Below are positions 7,919 to 16,184 of a stretch of DNA of 64,000 nt, piece after piece (within the stretch, counting starts at the first letter, position 1; every line of letters begins with the position of its first letter). The notes below the pieces were generated by a model. The model had not been told where the DNA came from. It was given only the letters and a program-made list of their open reading frames with translations, and searched no databases. Made by a program: the position numbers and the translations under genes. Source of the DNA: Bosea vaviloviae (GTDB taxonomy: Bacteria > Pseudomonadota > Alphaproteobacteria > Rhizobiales > Beijerinckiaceae); NCBI RefSeq assembly GCF_001741865.1, contig NZ_CP017147.1:1417001-1481000 (forward strand), given 5' to 3'.

Positions 7919-8862
7919 ACGGCGGACGCAATCTCGTCCTCAGCATCGGCCGGCTCTATTGCGATCTCGTCTTCCGCGGGTTGGAGGCGCTGCCCAGGCT
8001 CGGCGAGGAGCGCTTCGCCAAGGAGGTTTCGGTCGTGCCCGGGGGCGGCGGCTTTATCACGGCGGCCCATCTGGCATCGCTTGGCGAGCGGGCGGCGCTG
8101 CTCGCGCGCATCGGAACCGATCCCTTGTCGGAGGCCATCGCGCCGGCGCTGCAGCAGAGCGGCGTCGATCTGCGCTGGCTCGAGCGGGCCTGCGATGCCG
8201 GGCCGCAACCCACCGTGGTGATGGTGCAAGCAGGCGAACGCGCCTTCCTGTCGCGCCGGGCCGGGAAGGCGCGGCCCACCACCCTCGAAGCCGCCTTGGC
8301 GGATGCCGAGGCGCGCCATCTGCACATCGCCGAATTCGCGACGCTTGCCGAGAGTCCGGAACTGGTCTCCCTCGCCAAGCTCGCAGGCCTCACCGTCTCG
8401 CTCGATCCGAGCTGGGACGACGCCCTGATCCACGATCCCGATCTCGTCCTGCGCTCGACCGGCACCGATATCTTCCTGCCCAACGCCTCCGAGGCCCGGG
8501 CGATTGCCGGCTGCGAGGATCTCGACCAGGCGGGCCGCCGGCTCGCTCGTCATTTCCCCGTCGTCGTCGTCAAGGATGGTGCGGCCGGTGCACGCCTGTT
8601 CCAGCGCGAGCAGAGCCTGAACCTGCCCGCGCCACAGGGCGGCCCGGTTCTCGACACCACTGGCGCGGGCGATGCCTTCAATGCCGGCTTCATCGCGGCC
8701 TGGATCGCGGGACGTCCACCGGGCCAGGCCCTTGCCGAGGGGATCGCCTGCGGGACGCTCTCCGTCCAGGGCGTGGGCGGCGCCGGTATACGGCTCGCTC
8801 GCGGCCGGGTCGCCGATATCAGCAAGACGCTGCTCGAGGAGCATGGTCGCATCGATGCCTGA
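7915..8862 (+). CDS. PfkB family carbohydrate kinase
   Basis: A 315-residue ribokinase-fold kinase. The N-terminal glycine-rich sugar-binding region is PGGGGFITAAHLASLG (about 42-57). The C-terminal signature DTTGAGDAFNAGF (from 247) contains the catalytic Asp253. It overlaps the ATPase gene by 4 bp and the SIS gene by 8 bp. In this position it most likely phosphorylates the sugar released by, or fed to, the lyase. PfkB/SIS pairs are known in fructosamine (Amadori product) pathways such as FrlD/FrlB and FraD/FraB, which is a useful parallel but not proof. Confidence 0.9.
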   Translation: MNGGRNLVLSIGRLYCDLVFRGLEALPRLGEERFAKEVSVVPGGGGFITAAHLASLGERAALLARIGTDPLSEAIAPALQQSGVDLRWLERACDAGPQPTVVMVQAGERAFLSRRAGKARPTTLEAALADAEARHLHIAEFATLAESPELVSLAKLAGLTVSLDPSWDDALIHDPDLVLRSTGTDIFLPNASEARAIAGCEDLDQAGRRLARHFPVVVVKDGAAGARLFQREQSLNLPAPQGGPVLDTTGAGDAFNAGFIAAWIAGRPPGQALAEGIACGTLSVQGVGGAGIRLARGRVADISKTLLEEHGRIDA

Positions 8863-9880
8863 AGCGCTTCTGACGAGCGAGGCCGCCGAGGCCGCCCTGG
8901 TCGCCGAAAGGCAGATCATGGGCAATGCCGTGGTCATGGCAGAGCTTGGCGAGCGCTTGCGCCGGCAAAGACCCGCCTTCGTCGCAAGCTGTGCGCGCGG
9001 CTCGTCGGACCATGCCGCGACCTATGGCAAATACCTGATCGAGCGGACGCTGGGCTTGCCGGTGGCATCGCTCGGCCCGAGCCTCGCCTCGGTCTACGGC
9101 GGCAAGCTCGATCTCTCCGGCGCGTTGTTCATCGCCGTCTCGCAATCCGGCCATAGCCCCGACGCCTTGCGCTTGACCGAGGCCGCCAAGCGCGGCGGCG
9201 CGCTGGTGGTCGGCTTAGTCAATGACGAGGCTTCGCCGCTGGCGGGCCTGGTCGATGTGCTGGTTCCGCTGCGGGCGGGGCCGGAGAAAAGCGTCGCTGC
9301 GACGAAGAGCTTCCTCGCCACCTGCATCGCCTTCCTTCATCTCACGGCGGCCTGGAGTCAGGACGAGGCGCTCGTCGCCGCCTTGGAGCAGGCGCCGCGG
9401 CGGCTCACTGAGGCGGGCGATTGCGACTGGTCGCCCATGTTCGCCGGGCTGAAGGATGCCGCCAGCCTCTATGTGATCGGCCGTGGCCTCGGCCTCGGCA
9501 TTGCGCAGGAAATGGCGCTGAAGTTCAAGGAAACCTGCCGCATCCACGCCGAAGCCTTCAGCGCGGCTGAGGTGCTGCATGGGCCCTTGGCGCTGGTCGG
9601 TCTGGGCTTCCCGGCGATCGTGCTCGATCCAGCCGATGAGGGGCGCGACAGCACCTTGTCCGTCGCGACGGCGCTCGCGCGCTTCGGCGCCGAGGTCGCC
9701 TATGCCGGACATGGCCGGAATGTCGGTACGGCCCTGCCGATGCCGTCGAACGTCTCTCCCGCGCTCGCCCCGCTGGTCCAGGCGCGGGCTTTCTATGGCG
9801 GCATTGCCGCGCTTGCGGTTGCGCGCGGGCTCGATCCCGACAATCCCCCGCATCTCAACAAGGTGACTCGGACGCTCTGA
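8855..9880 (+). CDS. SIS domain protein, GlmS-isomerase/NagB-II/AgaS-like sugar-phosphate deaminase or deglycase
   Basis: About 341 residues with two SIS domains and no N-terminal glutaminase domain. The first SIS domain contains CARGSSDHAATYGKYL and the phosphate-loop-like VSQSGHSPD; the second contains YVIGRGLGLGIAQEMALKFKETC and the EAFSAAEVLHGP segment. This is the isomerase half of GlmS, as in NagB-II, AgaS and FrlB-type enzymes that convert a phosphorylated amino sugar or glycated amine into a sugar phosphate plus ammonia or amine. The ATG at 8855 overlaps the kinase by 8 bp; ATG 8843 is an alternative start. As the last gene of the operon it fits the step after the kinase. Confidence 0.85.
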   Translation: MPEALLTSEAAEAALVAERQIMGNAVVMAELGERLRRQRPAFVASCARGSSDHAATYGKYLIERTLGLPVASLGPSLASVYGGKLDLSGALFIAVSQSGHSPDALRLTEAAKRGGALVVGLVNDEASPLAGLVDVLVPLRAGPEKSVAATKSFLATCIAFLHLTAAWSQDEALVAALEQAPRRLTEAGDCDWSPMFAGLKDAASLYVIGRGLGLGIAQEMALKFKETCRIHAEAFSAAEVLHGPLALVGLGFPAIVLDPADEGRDSTLSVATALARFGAEVAYAGHGRNVGTALPMPSNVSPALAPLVQARAFYGGIAALAVARGLDPDNPPHLNKVTRTL

Positions 9881-9988
9881 CCCGGACACTCTGAGCCGGA
9901 TCAGCCGCGCATGGAGCACTTCCGGCGCACGCCGACAAAACCGTCCAATCACGGCTGGGTTATTCGCGTTAGCTCGGAAGCATCTCGA

Positions 9989-10729
9989 ATGACGGAACAG
10001 CGGCTGATGTCCTCAGGAATCCTTCTTCTTAACCGGGCTGGCGATGCGCCGCTCGCCACCCCCTTCCGGTCGGCCGCGCTGGGCGAGAACGACCCCTTCG
10101 GCGCTGGGCGCGACATCGCCTGGATGGGCCCTGACGCCATGACTGCGGGCCGGGTGAATCTGGCGGGTGCCTATGAGAGCGCGGCGTTTCCGCACACCGA
10201 ATTCGTCGTGGTCGTCGCCGGCCATCTGCGTCTTGCCGAGCCCGGAAAGGCCGCCCTGGAGCTTTCGCCTGGCCGCGGCGCCGTGATCGCGCGCGGAACC
10301 GCTGTGAAGGTCGAGGCGGAGCCCGGCACGCGCCTCGTCTTCTGCGCCGCCAGCGGAGCGAGCTCGGCTGCGCCGGGTCTGCAGGAGATCCTGGCGGACG
10401 CACCGCTTTCGCCCTCCGCCGCGCCGCCGGTCGAGGCGCTGGTCGGGCCGACGCCGCAATGCCGCAGCTTCAACGCCTTCACCGACGAGGCCACGCGCTT
10501 CCGGGCCGGCACCTGGGATTCGACGCCCTATCGCCGGATTTTGCGCCCGCACCGCCTCAACGAGCTGATGCATGTGGTGACGGGCAGCATCGATCTGACC
10601 GGGCCGGATGGAACCGTCACGCGCGTCGATCAAGGCGACAGCGTCTTCGTCGCCCATGGCGCGCCTTGCGCCTGGGACAGCAGCGTTCATGTCGCCAAAT
10701 TCTATGTCGTGCAGGAGGTCGCCGGCTGA
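9989..10729 (+). CDS. double cupin (DUF861/RmlC-like) protein
   Basis: About 246 residues with two cupin repeats. The first is around FPHTEFVVVVAGHLRLAEPG; the second around NELMHVVTGSIDLTGPDGTVTRVDQGDSVFVAHG, which is the DUF861 pattern. The ATG at 9989 has a GGAAG about 10 bases upstream; an earlier in-frame ATG at 9911 would add an unrelated tail. It lies 108 bp after the SIS gene on the same strand and 41 bp before a GNAT gene, so it could be cotranscribed with either. The function is unknown. Such cupins often accompany amine oxidoreductase genes, as here further along. Confidence 0.75.
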   Translation: MTEQRLMSSGILLLNRAGDAPLATPFRSAALGENDPFGAGRDIAWMGPDAMTAGRVNLAGAYESAAFPHTEFVVVVAGHLRLAEPGKAALELSPGRGAVIARGTAVKVEAEPGTRLVFCAASGASSAAPGLQEILADAPLSPSAAPPVEALVGPTPQCRSFNAFTDEATRFRAGTWDSTPYRRILRPHRLNELMHVVTGSIDLTGPDGTVTRVDQGDSVFVAHGAPCAWDSSVHVAKFYVVQEVAG

Positions 10730-10770
10730 GCGTGAGCGCTCGCGCCGCGGTCCTGGCCCTGGAGTCCGTC

Positions 10771-11631
10771 ATGTCTGACACTGCCCCTCAAGAGGCTCTG
10801 ATCCTGCGCGAGGTTGCGCTGGCCGATGCTGCCGCCTGCCAGGCGCTGTCGCGCGCCGTCGGCTGGCCGCACCGCGTCGAGGATTGGGAGATGTTGATCG
10901 GTCTCGGCCATGGCGTCGTCGCGACGCTGGGCGAGGAGATCGTGGCGTCGGCGCTGTGGTGGCCCTATGGCGAGACCCACGCCACGCTCGGCTCGATCAT
11001 CGTCTTGCCCGCGCAGCAGGGCGGCGGCATCGGCAAGCGCTTGATACACGCGCTGCTCGAACAGACGCAGGGGCGCTCGCAACTGCTCAACGCCACGGTG
11101 GCGGGCGAGCCGCTTTACGCCAGGAACGGCTTCGTGCCCTGGGGCGGCGTGCTCCAGTATCATGGCGAATCGCGCGCCAACGCCGCGCCGGTACTGCAGC
11201 CGGGCGAGACGCTGCGCCTTGGCGGCCCCGATGACCTGCCGCTGTTGGAGCGGTTCGATACGCAGGCGACGGGACTGGCGCGCAAACCGGCGCTCGCGGT
11301 GCTCCTCGCGTGCGGCGAATGCATCGTGCTGGAGCGAGACGGCAAGCCCGTCGGCTTCAGCGTCTTGCGTCGTTTCGGCCGGGGGCATGTCATCGGCCCG
11401 GTGGTCGCCGCCAATGGCGGCGACGCGCAAATCCTGATCGCGCATTGGCTGCATGAGCAACGCGGCCAGTTCGTGCGGATCGATGTTCCCTTGGATACCG
11501 GGCTGGAGGATTGGCTGATGCAAAGCGGCCTGAAACCTGCAGGCCCCGTGACCTCGATGGTGCGCGGCGAGAAACCGGTTCCGTCAGGCCCCGCGCGGCT
11601 CTACGCGGTGATCAACCAGGCACTCGGCTGA
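10771..11631 (+). CDS. GNAT family N-acetyltransferase
   Basis: About 286 residues. The N-terminal half is a GNAT domain with the acetyl-CoA-binding segment VLPAQQGGGIGKRL (about residues 84-97). The C-terminal half is a second acetyltransferase-like domain (Acetyltransf_18 type) with VLRRFGRGHVIGPVVA. The start has GGAG at 10761-10764. A related protein is encoded at 15107-15982. They share GWPHRxEDW near the N-terminus, RRFGRGHVxGP and the C-terminal VNQALG/INQALG. The substrate is unknown. Confidence 0.85.
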   Translation: MSDTAPQEALILREVALADAAACQALSRAVGWPHRVEDWEMLIGLGHGVVATLGEEIVASALWWPYGETHATLGSIIVLPAQQGGGIGKRLIHALLEQTQGRSQLLNATVAGEPLYARNGFVPWGGVLQYHGESRANAAPVLQPGETLRLGGPDDLPLLERFDTQATGLARKPALAVLLACGECIVLERDGKPVGFSVLRRFGRGHVIGPVVAANGGDAQILIAHWLHEQRGQFVRIDVPLDTGLEDWLMQSGLKPAGPVTSMVRGEKPVPSGPARLYAVINQALG

Positions 11632-11668
11632 GTCTCAGCCGGCCGGGTGCGAAAGGATCAAGGCGGAC

Positions 11669-12265
11669 ATGATGGCGCTTCTCTCCAAATCCGGCCAGCC
11701 GGACATCGTCGATGGCGTGGTCGAATATGTCACCATGTCGGTGCTGGCGCTGCATCGCGACCTCGTGCCCTATATCGCCATGCAGCGCAGCCAGGGCTGG
11801 CAGCAGATGCGGATCTTGCCGGCTTCGAGCCGCAAAGTCGGCGTTCTCGGGCTGGGTGTGCTTGGCGAGGCCGCTTGCCGCAAGCTCGCCGGCTTTGGCT
11901 TCCAGGTCGCGGGCTGGAGCGGTTCGCGGTGCGAGATCGACGGCGTCGCCTGTTCAGCCGGTCCCGACGAGATGGCGCAATTTCTCGCCCGCAGCGAGAT
12001 CCTGGTGTGCCTGCCGCCGCCGGCCGGTGAGGCGCGCGTCGGCCTCGATGCCGCGCTTTTTGCAAAACTGCCGCGTGGTGCGAGGCTGCTGAGTGCGGGC
12101 GGCCGCGATCATCTCGATCAGGATGCGCTGCACGCCGCGCTCGACGACGGCCAGGTTTCGGCCGCTGTGCTGGACGTCTCCTCCGAGGCGGAGCTTCCCA
12201 AGGGCCATGCGCTCTGGAGCGATCCCCGCGTGCTGATCACCAGCCATATCGCCGGCATGATCTAG
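11669..12265 (+). pseudogene. remnant of a GhrA-type 2-hydroxyacid dehydrogenase
   Basis: The 198-residue frame aligns with the middle of glyoxylate/hydroxypyruvate reductase A. YVTMSVLALHRDLVPYIAMQRSQGW is followed by the Rossmann motif VGVLGLGVLGEAACRKLAGFGF and then LDVSSEAELPKGHALW and VLITSHIAGM. Full-length family members have about 310 residues. Roughly 95 residues are missing at the N-terminus and the protein stops directly after the catalytic-His region, without the C-terminal helix. The usual catalytic-Arg region (family NxxRGxxL) reads SAGGRDHL. Only 37 bases separate it from the GNAT stop, so the missing 5' part is deleted, not hidden in another frame. It is most likely non-functional. 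Confidence 0.7.
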
Positions 12266-12570
12266 CCGGAAGACGGCATCCTGCTCTCACTTTTAGATGA
12301 GAGACGGATTCAGATTTCAGCTGGGATCACTTCGTGATGCCATCTGAAATCATCCGGCTCCAGCGGGCCACCGTGCCGAGGCACCTCTGCGTGGGTAGGT
12401 CTATTGCCCATGGGGCGATCGTGAGCGCTCAAAGCATGATCTGCTGTCGCCGCGAGCCAATAGCGCAGGGGATGTCATCGCAGCCCGCCACGTCGCGCCG
12501 ACAGCATGGCGGCTTGCCTCTAGCCTTGTGACGAAGCGGCATCAGTGCCGTGAGCGAGGAAAGCTGATCC
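12266..12570. repeat. intergenic region with two imperfect hairpins
   Basis: No gene is supported in this 305-bp gap. It holds a small hairpin, CTCTCA (12284-12289) against TGAGAG (12298-12303). A larger imperfect palindrome spans about 12304-12361, and its right arm ends ATCTGAAATCATCCGGCTC. That right arm is a diverged copy of the perfect 27-bp palindrome at 36847-36903, so this is a second member of the same dispersed family. The remainder up to the AraC-type gene shows no motif I recognise. Confidence 0.55.
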
Positions 12571-12987
12571 ATGCAAGAGCCCGTTCTTGATCTCGGTGAA
12601 AAGCTCCCGCCCGGGGTCAATCCCGGAATCCGGCGTGCGCTTGTCCATATCGAGCGGCATTTCACCGACAGCGTCTATCTCGAGGATCTCGCCGTTCTCG
12701 CGGGCCTGAGCGTCTGTCGCTTCGTCACGGTGTTTCGCCGGCAGGTCGGCCTGACGCCGCATCGCTTCATCTGTCACCGGCGCATTCGCCATGCCAAGGC
12801 GCTGCTGCGCGAGGGCGTGCCGATGGCGCAGGCCGCATCCGAGGCCGGCTTCTTCGACCAGAGCCATCTCTCGCGCCATTTCAAGAGCATCTGCGGCGTG
12901 ACGCCCGGTCGCTATCTGCGCGATCTGGCGCAGCCCGAGAGGCCTCGGGCCGCACGCGGCACCTATATCCAGGCCGCTGCGGTCTGA
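12571..12987 (+). CDS. AraC-type helix-turn-helix regulator (DNA-binding domain only)
   Basis: A 138-residue protein that is essentially an AraC DNA-binding domain. The first HTH is YLEDLAVLAGLSVCRFVTVFRRQVGLTPHRF and the second is MAQAASEAGFFDQSHLSRHFKSICGVTPGRYL. No N-terminal effector domain is present, so it is much shorter than a usual two-domain AraC regulator (about 250-300 residues). A GAGGAAAG lies upstream of the ATG. It may be constitutively active or respond through partner proteins. It is 51 bp upstream of the aminotransferase gene on the same strand. Confidence 0.85.
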   Translation: MQEPVLDLGEKLPPGVNPGIRRALVHIERHFTDSVYLEDLAVLAGLSVCRFVTVFRRQVGLTPHRFICHRRIRHAKALLREGVPMAQAASEAGFFDQSHLSRHFKSICGVTPGRYLRDLAQPERPRAARGTYIQAAAV

Positions 12988-13038
12988 CGCGCCCGATCCC
13001 TCCTGCTCCAGTACATCCACTCACCAAGGCCTGTGCCC

Positions 13039-14418
13039 ATGACCGTCAATTCGCTCGAAGCTCTCGACCGCATGCATTGGGTCCACCCGGTGGCAAACTG
13101 GGCGGGTCACGAGAAGCGCGGCGTCACCATCCTGAAGTCGGCCAAGGGCGCCTTCATCACGGATGCGGACGGGCATGAATTGATCGACGGCTTCGCCGGC
13201 CTCTGGTGCGTCAATGTCGGCTATGGGCATGAGAGCATCGTCGAGGCGGCAGCCGCGCAGATGCGCGAACTGCCCTATGCGACCGGCTATTTCAGCTTCG
13301 GCAGCGAGCCGACGATCCTGCTCGCGGCCAAGCTCGCCGAACTCACCCCCGGCGACCTCAACCACATCTATTTCTCGCTGGGCGGTTCGGATGCGATCGA
13401 CGGCGCGCTGCGTCTCATCCAGTTCTACTACAATGTCACCGGCCGGCCGACGAAGAAGGCCATCCTCTCGCTGGAGCGTGGCTATCACGGCTCGAGCTCG
13501 ACGGGCGCCGGCGTCACCGCGCTGCCGGCCTTCCACGCCAATTTCGACTTCCCCTCCCATGTCCGCCACTACGTTGCCGCTCCTTACGCCTATCGCAACC
13601 CCACCGGTTCCGACGATGCGGCGGTGATCGCGGCCAGCGTCGCCTCGCTTCGCGCCAAGGTCGAGGAGCTCGGAGCGGACAATGTCGCGGCCTTCTTTTG
13701 TGAGCCGGTCGTAGGCTCCGGCGGCGTCATCGTGCCGCCGAAGGGTTGGCTCAAGGCGATGCGCGATACGGCGGCCGAACTCGACATCCTCTTCCTGGCC
13801 GACGAGGTTATCACCGGTTTCGGCCGCACCGGGCCGATGTTCGCCTGCGAGGCGGAAGGCGTGGTGCCTGACATGATGACGATGGCGAAGGGACTGACCT
13901 CGGGCTATGCGCCGCTGGGTGCGCTTGCGATCGGCGAGAAGGTTTACAAGGGCATCAAGGACAATGCCCCCGACGGTGGGCTGGTCGGCCATGGCCAGAC
14001 CTATTCCGGCCATCCCGTTTCGGCCGCCGTCGCGCTCGAGGTGCTGCGGCTCTATGACGAGGGCGGCATCCTCGCCAATGGCCAGCGCGTCGGCGCTTAT
14101 TTCGAAAAGAAGCTGGCAACGCTCGCCGACCATCCCCTCGTCGGTGAGGTCCGGGCGCGCGGCCTGCTCGCCGGCATCGAGCTCGTCGCCGACAAGGCGA
14201 GCAAGGAGAAATTCTCCCGCGCGGCCAGGCTGCCGGAGCATCTCTTTGCGCGTGGTTACGCCAATGGCGTGATCTTCCGGGCCTTCGGCGACGACATCAT
14301 CGGGCTCGCCCCGCCGCTGTGCTGCAGCGAGAGCGAGATCGACCTGATCGTCGCGCGCCTGCGCCAGACGCTCGACGACATGCTCGCCATTCCCGAGGTC
14401 AAGGCGGAGCTGCGGTAA
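13039..14418 (+). CDS. class III PLP-dependent aminotransferase (omega-amino acid:pyruvate type)
   Basis: About 459 residues. The class III signature FLADEVITGFGRTG (Asp255 contacts the PLP pyridine) and the Schiff-base lysine Lys284 in MMTMAKGLTSGYAPLGA are present, with GQTYSGHPVSAA downstream. The ATG at 13039 is preferred over an upstream GTG at 13033; an AAGG lies about 11 bases before it. Family members move amino groups from polyamines, beta-alanine, taurine or similar terminal amines to pyruvate or 2-oxoglutarate. The Lrp-type regulator just downstream and the amine oxidoreductases nearby fit amine catabolism. The exact substrate cannot be read from sequence. Confidence 0.9.
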   Translation: MTVNSLEALDRMHWVHPVANWAGHEKRGVTILKSAKGAFITDADGHELIDGFAGLWCVNVGYGHESIVEAAAAQMRELPYATGYFSFGSEPTILLAAKLAELTPGDLNHIYFSLGGSDAIDGALRLIQFYYNVTGRPTKKAILSLERGYHGSSSTGAGVTALPAFHANFDFPSHVRHYVAAPYAYRNPTGSDDAAVIAASVASLRAKVEELGADNVAAFFCEPVVGSGGVIVPPKGWLKAMRDTAAELDILFLADEVITGFGRTGPMFACEAEGVVPDMMTMAKGLTSGYAPLGALAIGEKVYKGIKDNAPDGGLVGHGQTYSGHPVSAAVALEVLRLYDEGGILANGQRVGAYFEKKLATLADHPLVGEVRARGLLAGIELVADKASKEKFSRAARLPEHLFARGYANGVIFRAFGDDIIGLAPPLCCSESEIDLIVARLRQTLDDMLAIPEVKAELR

Positions 14419-14534
14419 GCGCGGCGATGCCGGCATGATCCTCGCTTTGCCGAGGCCAACCGAACCGTCTAGGCTCTCCCAGCGGGCGAGACGGGAATGT
14501 CCGGCTTGAGGAGCGTGATGGTGAGGCTTTCGTC

Positions 14535-15023
14535 GTGACACCGGGCGTGCGGCTCGACCGCATCGACATGAAGATTCTGGTCGAACTCCAGAACAATGGC
14601 CGGATGACCAATGTCACCCTGGCCGATGCTGTGGGCTTGTCGCCAAGCCCCTGCCTGCTGCGGGTGAAGCGGCTGGAGCAGGCCGGTTTCATTTCCGGCT
14701 ATGGCGCGACGATCAACCTGCAGAAGCTCGGTGAGACCATCACGGTCTTCACCGAGATCACGCTGGCCGACCATACCAAAGAGTATTTCATCCGCTTCGA
14801 GACCGCGCTGCGACGGGTCGACGAGGTGGTGGAATGCCATCTGGTCAGCGGCGGCTACGATTATCTGGTCAAGTTCGTGACGCGCGGGCTGACGCACTAC
14901 CAGTCACTGATCGAGACGCTGCTCGACCGTAATCTCGGCATCTCGAAATATTTCAGCTACATCGTCATCAAGACGCCGATCCAGAAATCGGGTTACCCGC
15001 TGCCGGTGCTGTTCGAAGTCTGA
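14535..15023 (+). CDS. Lrp/AsnC family transcriptional regulator
   Basis: A 162-residue regulator with an N-terminal HTH (LDRIDMKILVELQNNGRMTNVTLADAVGLSPSPCLLRVKRLE) and a C-terminal RAM/AsnC ligand-binding domain (EVVECHLVSGGYDYLVKFV). It begins at a GTG codon. It follows the class III aminotransferase by 116 bp on the same strand and probably regulates that gene in response to an amino acid (inference from context). A CACCGGTTCGCGTGAAG-type palindrome follows its stop by a few bases and may end transcription. Confidence 0.9.
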   Translation: MTPGVRLDRIDMKILVELQNNGRMTNVTLADAVGLSPSPCLLRVKRLEQAGFISGYGATINLQKLGETITVFTEITLADHTKEYFIRFETALRRVDEVVECHLVSGGYDYLVKFVTRGLTHYQSLIETLLDRNLGISKYFSYIVIKTPIQKSGYPLPVLFEV

Positions 15024-15028
15024 TCTCC

Positions 15029-15082
15029 AGAGCGTTTTCGAGCGAAGTGGACACCGGTTCGCGTGAAGAAAACGCGACAAAA
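15029..15082. repeat. dispersed palindrome, AGCGTTTTCGAGCGAAG type
   Basis: Arms around AGCGTTTTCGAGCGAAGTGG and TTCGCGTGAAGAAAACGCG flank a CACCGGT core. An inverted copy is at 52513-52569, and a looser relative built on AGAGCAGGAT...ACCGGT is at 36917-36967. All three are intergenic. This type of palindrome is common between genes in Rhizobiales (general knowledge). Here it sits between the convergent Lrp and GNAT genes. Confidence 0.7.
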
Positions 15083-15106
15083 CAAAGGGCTCAGCCCAGC
15101 GCCAGG

Positions 15107-15982
15107 TCAGCCCAAGGCCTGGTTGACCAGTCCGAAGGTGCGTGCCGCGCCCTGCGCACCGTGATTGCGGCCGCGGATCATCGTCGTCACGCTGTCGAAG
15201 ATCGTCATGCCGCTGGCTTCGAGGAAGCCGCCGAACAAGCCTTGCTCCTGGGCGGTATCGACGCGCAGGAAGGCGCCTTCATGCGCGGCGACATGCGGCC
15301 TCGTCAGCGCGATCGCCATCGCGTCGCCCTCGGCGACGATCGGCCCGACGACATGGCCGCGGCCGAAGCGCCGGCACAGCGCGAAGCCGACGACCTCGCC
15401 ATTGCGCTCGACGATCGTCCCGGCCGATTGCGCCATCAAGGCCGCGATCACCCTCGCCCGGTCCGCGCCATAGGCCATGCCGTCGAGCCGGGTGATGGCT
15501 TCGCGGTCACCTGCGACGATGTCGCGCACTGCAATCTCGTCCCCTGTCGGGAGCTCTGAAAGCTGGGCCCGGCCCTGGTGCTGGAAGATGCGCCCGACCG
15601 GCTCGAAGCCGAGCGAGCGATAGAGCCGATAGCCGGCCCTCGTCGAATTGAGGCGCAGATCGCGCGCGCCGGACTGTTCGAAGATCGTGTCCATCAGGCG
15701 CCGCCCCGCACCTTGCGCTTGCAGCCTTGGCGAGGTGATGACCATGCCGCAGGTGGCGAAATGCTCGCCGAAGGGCCACCACATCGCCGAGCCGAGCGCG
15801 CGTCCGATCGCGTCGCAGGCAACGAAGCCGTGTCCGACCTCGAGCACCAGCCGCCAATCCTCAGGGCGGTGCGGCCAGCCGACGCCGATCGAAAGCTGAT
15901 GCGCCTGCACCAGATCGGCCTCGGTCATCGCCCGGATGTCGATGTCGTAGTCGAGTTTGCGCTTGGCCGTTCTGTAAACCAC
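15107..15982 (-). CDS. GNAT family N-acetyltransferase (relative of the protein encoded at 10771)
   Basis: The frame is open back to 16081, but the first residues have no counterpart in the related protein at 10771-11631. I prefer a GTG at 15982 preceded by GAGG at a good distance; ATG 16054 is an alternative. The N-terminal GNAT domain includes VITSPRLQAQGAGRRLMD. The C-terminal domain carries ALCRRFGRGHVVGPIVAEG and ends GLVNQALG, nearly matching its relative. It is divergent from the FAD oxidoreductase at 16185. The acetyl acceptor is unknown. Confidence 0.8.
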   Translation of the reverse strand: MVYRTAKRKLDYDIDIRAMTEADLVQAHQLSIGVGWPHRPEDWRLVLEVGHGFVACDAIGRALGSAMWWPFGEHFATCGMVITSPRLQAQGAGRRLMDTIFEQSGARDLRLNSTRAGYRLYRSLGFEPVGRIFQHQGRAQLSELPTGDEIAVRDIVAGDREAITRLDGMAYGADRARVIAALMAQSAGTIVERNGEVVGFALCRRFGRGHVVGPIVAEGDAMAIALTRPHVAAHEGAFLRVDTAQEQGLFGGFLEASGMTIFDSVTTMIRGRNHGAQGAARTFGLVNQALG

Positions 15983-16184
15983 CGCTGCTGGCCTCGTGCG
16001 AAATGGAACGTAAGTATAGGTCCGTCGGGAGCATTCGAGAATAGTAAAATTCATACAATACAGAGGCTTAACTTGGTGCAAGCTGAGGCGGCGGGGCTGG
16101 ATCTGATCCAGGGTCGACGTTTGCCTTGAATTGGCTCGATACGCTTCACGGACCCTGATAGCTCATGCCGACGCGCGGACCCGT

